Shown here: in pieces, positions 58,533 to 64,000 of the stretch
How positions within the stretch are numbered: position 1 is the stretch's first letter
How the letters are laid out: every line of letters begins with the position of its first letter
Source of the DNA: Oscheius sp. JU75
Taxonomy: Eukaryota; Nematoda; Chromadorea; Rhabditida; Rhabditidae
Direction: 5' to 3'
DNA: 64,000 bases
Assembly: GCA_037178855.1 (NCBI GenBank)
Contig: JASJZC010000002.1
Span: 5,964,501 to 6,028,500 of the forward strand
Program-made: the position numbers and the translations under genes
Notes under the pieces: model-generated
What the model saw: only the letters and a program-made list of their open reading frames with translations
Databases searched by the model: none
Told to the model about the DNA's origin: nothing

Positions 58533-61500
58533 CTGAAAATGAGCTAGTTTTCTGGGATACAAAGGTCAGAAGGATCAAGATCATGTGTTAGTGCAGAGCC
58601 CGAGGGTTATCAGTCACTTTGCAGTTGTTTTCAGCTGCTATACTCTCTGTATTTTTAGTTGTCGATGGGTCCCAAGGGAGCTATAGATTTCGAGAAGAGA
58701 GGGAGGAAGAGATAGAGACTACTACTGATAGAGTCAGAGTCTAGCGCATAAGCCACGTTTTGGGCGAAGAAAAAGCACTGCATTGACTGCAGGAAAAAGG
58801 TGAAGTCATGTGTGTTTGCTCTTTTTTTTCAAGAAATGACAAGCGGAAGGAAATGGATAGGGATACTGGATCTGTCTCTCTGTATTGCTGTTCTCCCTTC
58901 CACTCTGTATCTCTGTTACCAAGCCCCTATGACCAGCCTTTTCCTTTTGACCTTTCCTTCAATCAGCTCAAAGTGTCCTCGCGGCTTCCCCGTTCACAAA
59001 GGTGCTAAGTGGCGATTGTAGTCCTCTAATACGTTTTGAACGTGGCCTCTTCCAATCAGAAGGACATCTCCCCTTCCAAAACTACGAGAGTACTCTTGAA
59101 TTGTTTTCTTTACCCCTCGACACGTGATATGGATATTGGTCTTTTAGAGAGAGCATCCATCTCTCGTCATGAAAAGTTTGGTTATTTGTCTTCCAGTCTC
59201 AACACCTCCAGGGGCCATTCGAAAGCGAGACAAAAACAGAATTGAGGGCTTTGCTGACAGTTTGAAAACAAGTTCCCCCACCATCACCAGAAGAGACCTT
59301 TTCTAAACTAATCCAACCCGTTCCCCTTTTCGTAATTGGCAGTCAAGGAAGGCGAGGGCTTACAAGAAAGCCCCCAGCCTCTTAGGTTCTTTTTACACAA
59401 TGAAACAGGAGATTAATGGTATTAATTCTCTTCGCATACCAATGATTTCTTATGATTTATGCAGAGCGTAAGAGAGAAGGAGCGGAATCTATGGGGCTGG
59501 CTGCAATCGGAACTTCGGAACAGACATGTTGAAATAGAGGTACCACTGCTTTCTAAGAGTTCCTCTACTAGTTAATTTACTACAGAAATCAAGGGACAGG
59601 GGAAGAGAGTTTCTCTGACTGTCTGCCCAAAAATGATCAAAGATGACTACGCCGTTGAGAGATTAGGAAACTTCTGACTTCAAGGCAGCGCCAAATTTGG
59701 TTCAGTACTAGATTAACAGGGACATAGACTAATTGGAGTATGACAGAGAGATAGACACGTGCAAGGCGCTGTCAGATAACCTAGAACGACAAGTCAAATC
59801 CTCTTAAGAGGCTGGATGGCTTGTTTGTTTGATAGTCCAAGACTATGGGAACAGATTGACTGTTGTAGACCAGGAAGCCGACAGATTGATAGGAACTGAC
59901 AGGAAGGGATGATGTGAGCTCTAAGTGTTACCCTGGATCTCAGGAGAAAAACGTTGGAAAGTCTGGTATCTACAGCCACTCGGAAAGTCCTGCTATGTAC
60001 TTGTAAAAGCTAGCAAGGAAAAGGTCTCGAGAATAATAAATAAATGTTTGGAATAAATATTAACGTTCTGACAAGATGAGACTATTGGGTCCTGAGAGGC
60101 AAGGAGATAAACAGAACAAACTTGACAAAGATTTTCGAGGTTTCTTGAAGTCTACAGAGTTAGAAGAATATCAATGCTTACCCTCCTTATTGTGTGGGTC
60201 TTGCAATGAGAGTCTTGGGATCAAAAGATGGCTCGGAGTCTCTACTCCTAAGCTCCAAAGTGTAAGAAAACTCACCTTTTTGTCAGCTTTTGAATCATGA
60301 CGACGGCAAAAACGACATGACCCTTATTTGTGCGGGCAGGCCAAGAATGATACGCCACCTTCGCTCATGGCGACTGGATGATTCAAGGCTTGAGAAAACT
60401 TTTCGAGCCGCGAGCGAGCAACAGGTGTATTTTGAATAACCTACCCAGCTGGCTTTTTTAAACTGACGATGACCATTTTTGAACTTGACGAAGGGGAAGA
60501 GAGTGGGTAACTGAGGGTGGGAGGGGCGGAGCAGAATTCGTCTCTGGGAGAACCAAGGGGGACCCAGTTAGCATCGGAGCTCGAATTAGCACTAGGAACA
60601 CTGCCATTCAGACACCACCCGACACAATTGGCTCCATTTTTGGAAGATCCCGAAGTCAAAAAATGGCAAGAAAGAAGAAACTGTACATATCAGAGGAAAG
60701 GCTGGATAATAAGTGGAGAGTGAAAGGCTGGAATTCGCGGGCGGCAGAGACAGTTCGAGAGATATGCGAAGAGAGATTTCGGGCTTTGAGGCCTCTGGCG
60801 AAATTTTGAGTAGCCGCGCACGGCTGAACGGACAGATAACATCAGGACGGAATGCGCCTCGCGGCGGAACGCCTCAGGGGTACCATACCAGTCGCTTTCG
60901 GCGCGAGGACTTCATCAACACATAACAGCTGCCAAAAAAAAAAACTGAACACAGTCCTTCGAGAGATGGTTCCAGTTTGCTTTCGAATGTAGCCTTGTCC
61001 ATTTATAGCCTACGCAACTTGGTAGAAATTGAATACTGTCCCGGAGTGTTTCAGTTTCTCAGCCAAACTTCTGTTGACCAACTCAAAAACAACGGTAGGC
61101 CACTTGCCTCGAATCCAAATGATTCATATAATGAATCCTGCCATCATGTAGGATCTGTTTTCTGATTGATAACCCATTCAATGATGCTTCTAAGCTTGTG
61201 TCTCTAGTACGACCATAACATAATCCGAAGCTGAAGCGGAGGATGCCTTTGTAACACTTTCTAGACATCCAAGAATGGATATCAAGGAAGTTGGAGGCAA
61301 GTCATTGATTTTCTCACAACTTTTTAATCTAGAGTCCAGTTTTTGCGTAATCAGCAGCCCAAAGGGCAGCGGAAATCGAAGAGAAGATACTTTTAGCAGT
61401 CCATAACGAAAGAGTGCCGAAAGAACAATGGAGGCAACTTTGTCTTACTGCGAAGCTGGTCTTTCTGTCTTTCTAACCATACAAGACAAGAATGGGTATA

Positions 61501-64000
61501 CAATACATTTTACTGGTCCGGTAAAGCGACAGTCCTAAGGCCAAATGTCTGGGTAAAACTATCTCGGATACTACTAAATTGATGCAGACTTTACCGAGAA
61601 GTGAGAGTGTTGCTATATACAAAGGATGAACAATAAGAGGAAAGAGATTGCCAGTCTGTTGGACCGTACTGATAAGAGAAAACAACTTGTACAGAGCAGC
61701 TGTCCTGAATAACAATGTGACCATCTGGACAGCCAATTCAAAAGCGTCTTCCGTTAAAGAGACAGGTGTGAATGGCAGACTGGGGCTCGCGCGCTCGCAG
61801 AGGCTTCAGGAAGTGTGTGATGTCCAAACAGCGGACGGTGTCAATCTGTCGCCTAAATGGGCTTAGCATTGACCGCGCGTACAAACACGGGGGGAGACCG
61901 TCCGAGAGGAGGCTCATTCTCGGCTTTATAGAGCGAGAAAAGGTTCAAGAGGAGGCTGGTTTATTGCGGGAAAGGAGTCGGAAATTGGCATGGGCGCAAG
62001 GTCGAACTGTAGATTCATTGAGAAAATGGAAAAAGTCATATTCTGGGGCCATGACCCCAGTTTTTCATCTCCACTCGACTGTGGCAGACTTAGAGGAGCG
62101 AGAGAGAGGGAGAGTCAGTGGTCAAGCGGCTGTCATAAATTGCTCGAGGAGGATGTAAAGGTGCGAATGACAGCCTCTGTTACAATATCAATTAATCGAG
62201 AGAGGCAGAGAGTTGTGCAAGCGGTCAGTAGATTGTTTGTGCTGCGGCTGGCTGGTAGGTAAGAAGAGAGCGAATCGAAGGAGAGAGCCGGACAAAGGAA
62301 GGCCGCTGGTAGGGAAGGCGAGGGTCATTCAGTGCACACCAGCCAGCGCATTGTTTACCTCTGGTCAGTCGGCCTGGAGACAGTGCTACGCGAGCGGAGA
62401 GAACAGATCTGTTGGGGGACGTCTTGCACAGCCAGCTGGAGACGAACATTTACTCAGAGCCGACGGAGAGGACAATGGCATGGTCAGCTGGTAATTGAAG
62501 ACTATAAGACTTCGGGCAGTTCCAGATATTCGAGTAGACAAACGGCAACCTACAGTCGATAGATCAGAGTTTAGCGGTAGTCTGACTAGAGACATTTTAC
62601 CAACTGATCTCATGGAGAGTCTACCGAGGTAAGTGAATACTGCTCCAGAGCATGATACCCTCAAAAATTTTGAGACACTACTAGTAAGAGTGGCTAGTTT
62701 CCAAGATAAAGCATCTGATAGCAGCTGAAAGAAATCTGTGTTACGAAGATGAAGTATCAGAATAGGACGACAATATAAGACTAGAGAAAGCTATCCAGCA
62801 TTACTTTTGGTAGAAAACTCCGTGGAACACCCTTAGCTCCGTTCGATTAGATTGTACGTGAAAACATGGAAAAGATAAAGTGGAAAGTAGCTCACAACAT
62901 TCAACTGATACAATGGAAAATGAGAGAATGAAACGGCAATTGGCGAGCGAATAGGCGGAAGACAGCAGAACTCTTCTGTACTCTTACCAAAAAGAACTGT
63001 TGATTTGTTGTTTCTCCCACTAGAAGCATGCTCACGTTTTTATCAGCTAGCTTACGGCATTTATAGTAAAGGTACGTCCATCTAGACTACCCAACTTTTC
63101 CTAAGCACGTCAAATTCTATGAGTTTTCGGATTGACATGATATGCGTAGAGTTTCTGACAGGAAAAACTGTTATAAGACCTGGTCGAAGCATGGTCAAAC
63201 TGTGTCAAAAAAATTAAAAAGGTTGGATGAAACCGATGGTTCTGATCTTTTATATTTAAAACGGAACCCCAATTAAACAGACGGAAGTGTCTCTCTTTTC
63301 CCATCTTTGTGTGTCTTTGGATCAAAAGGTGAAAGGCCGAGGGTTGACAGGCGTCCTGTCATAATTGCATATGCGGGAGAACGAGTCGATTAGCATAACA
63401 AGAACAGCAAGATTTAGAGAGGTGGGCAGACCGGCCAGCGCGGCCATTAAACAGTTGTGTGCAGGTATCGGCTTGGGAGAGGGCTTGGGAATGGACAGTG
63501 AATGGCGCAATACAGGAAGCGAGTCGAGTGAATAGACACAGAGAGAAAGAAGCCGCTAGGCCCTAGGTTCCAATGGAGAAGCTCAGAGTGTTTGTTTTGC
63601 GAAACGGAGACACGGTGTGAAACGGGGCTGGCGGTAATCCAGCCGCGAGAAGAACAGAGCGAGAAGGAGCCGGAGCCTCGTCTGACAGGACCGGTGGGAA
63701 CGGAACAAACGGGGAATGAGAGGATCTCGTCGTCGAAATGACCTAACTAGGAATCTCTCTCGAAATTAGGCAAGAGAATGCACTGTTTATGATTCGGGCT
63801 ATGCCCGCTCTCTCGGTCGCGTGATGGCCTTGGGCCTTTTCAGATTCTCTGCATCCCGACAACAAGACTACAATTTCAACATTCCGGTGAATTTGGAGGG
63901 TGGGAATGGACAGAATTTCACAACAAAACCCATGACAACAAGTAATTGCTACTCTACTCAGGACTAGAAATCATCATGGTTCAGTCAGTTCAACAGGTGA
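58533..64000. other. Region upstream of the found RhoGEF exons, no supported gene
   Basis: It probably includes the RhoGEF first intron and 5' exon, which I could not identify. Open frames up to 128 codons (61772-62158, plus) have no recognisable features. A possible plus-strand exon at about 63843-63889 has an acceptor TTTTCAG and a donor GTGAAT but no partner. CT- and GA-rich simple sequence is scattered through it. Confidence 0.4.

Noticed and set aside
61772-62158. 128-codon plus-strand frame with ATG
   Set aside because: Arg/Glu-rich content follows the purine-rich base composition; no motif, poly(A) signal or splice partner.
63843-63889. Possible plus-strand exon near the right edge
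   Set aside because: Acceptor and donor are plausible, but no neighbouring exon or family match lies within the window.

Overview
The window is animal nuclear DNA, most likely from a nematode. The support is a nematode-type globin, a Cys/Gln-rich protein of the ABU/PQN cuticle type, many introns of only 37-60 nt, 3' splice (or trans-splice) acceptors a few bases before start codons, and same-strand genes spaced closely enough to be operons. The species cannot be told from the sequence. All gene models were built by hand from frames, splice sites and phase checks. No search was run, so family names rest on recognised motifs.

Layout. 1-2296: a foldback (long terminal inverted repeat) transposable element with a smaller TA-flanked element nested in it. 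2863-3383: ribosomal protein L32 (+). 4045-4479: an unrecognised 101-residue secreted protein (-). 4646-6168: the ESCRT-III protein CHMP7 (-). 6671-20045: three close genes on the + strand, mitofusin, a gamma-tubulin complex (GCP4/5/6-type) subunit and a TBC1D2-type Rab GAP. 20046-23646: repeat-rich spacer with tRNA-derived short interspersed elements (SINEs). 23647-28040: a neprilysin-type M13 membrane metallopeptidase (+). 28236-29313: a secreted lustrin-like Cys-rich protein (-). 29314-34363: long spacer. 34364-35222: globin (+). 37615-39100: a 96-residue single-pass membrane protein (+). 39189-39673 (-) and 39772-40667 (+): two divergent, unrecognised secreted proteins. 41838-43155: the Cys/Gln-rich secreted protein (+) behind a clear TATA box. 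44237-46502: an unrecognised charged coiled-coil protein (-). 48492-58532: a large DH-PH RhoGEF of PLEKHG5 type (-) whose 5' exon or exons were not found. 58533-64000: no gene that can be supported.

Function. The conserved genes are housekeeping and membrane-dynamics genes: translation, ESCRT-III, mitochondrial fusion, microtubule nucleation, Rab GTPase control and Rho signalling. Between them sit small secreted or single-pass proteins with no recognised family. The candidate operon would link mitochondrial fusion, microtubule nucleation and endosomal Rab control, but co-transcription is inferred from spacing alone.

Repeats. At least nine degenerate tRNA-like elements with RNA polymerase III A/B boxes are scattered through introns and spacers. 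Five of them share a similar tail after the B box, so they look like one SINE family. There is also a separate dispersed repeat with three copies, TCTCTGTC-type simple repeats, and a recurring GCAAAGCTGTAG-like motif. No rRNA, intact tRNA or CRISPR array was seen.
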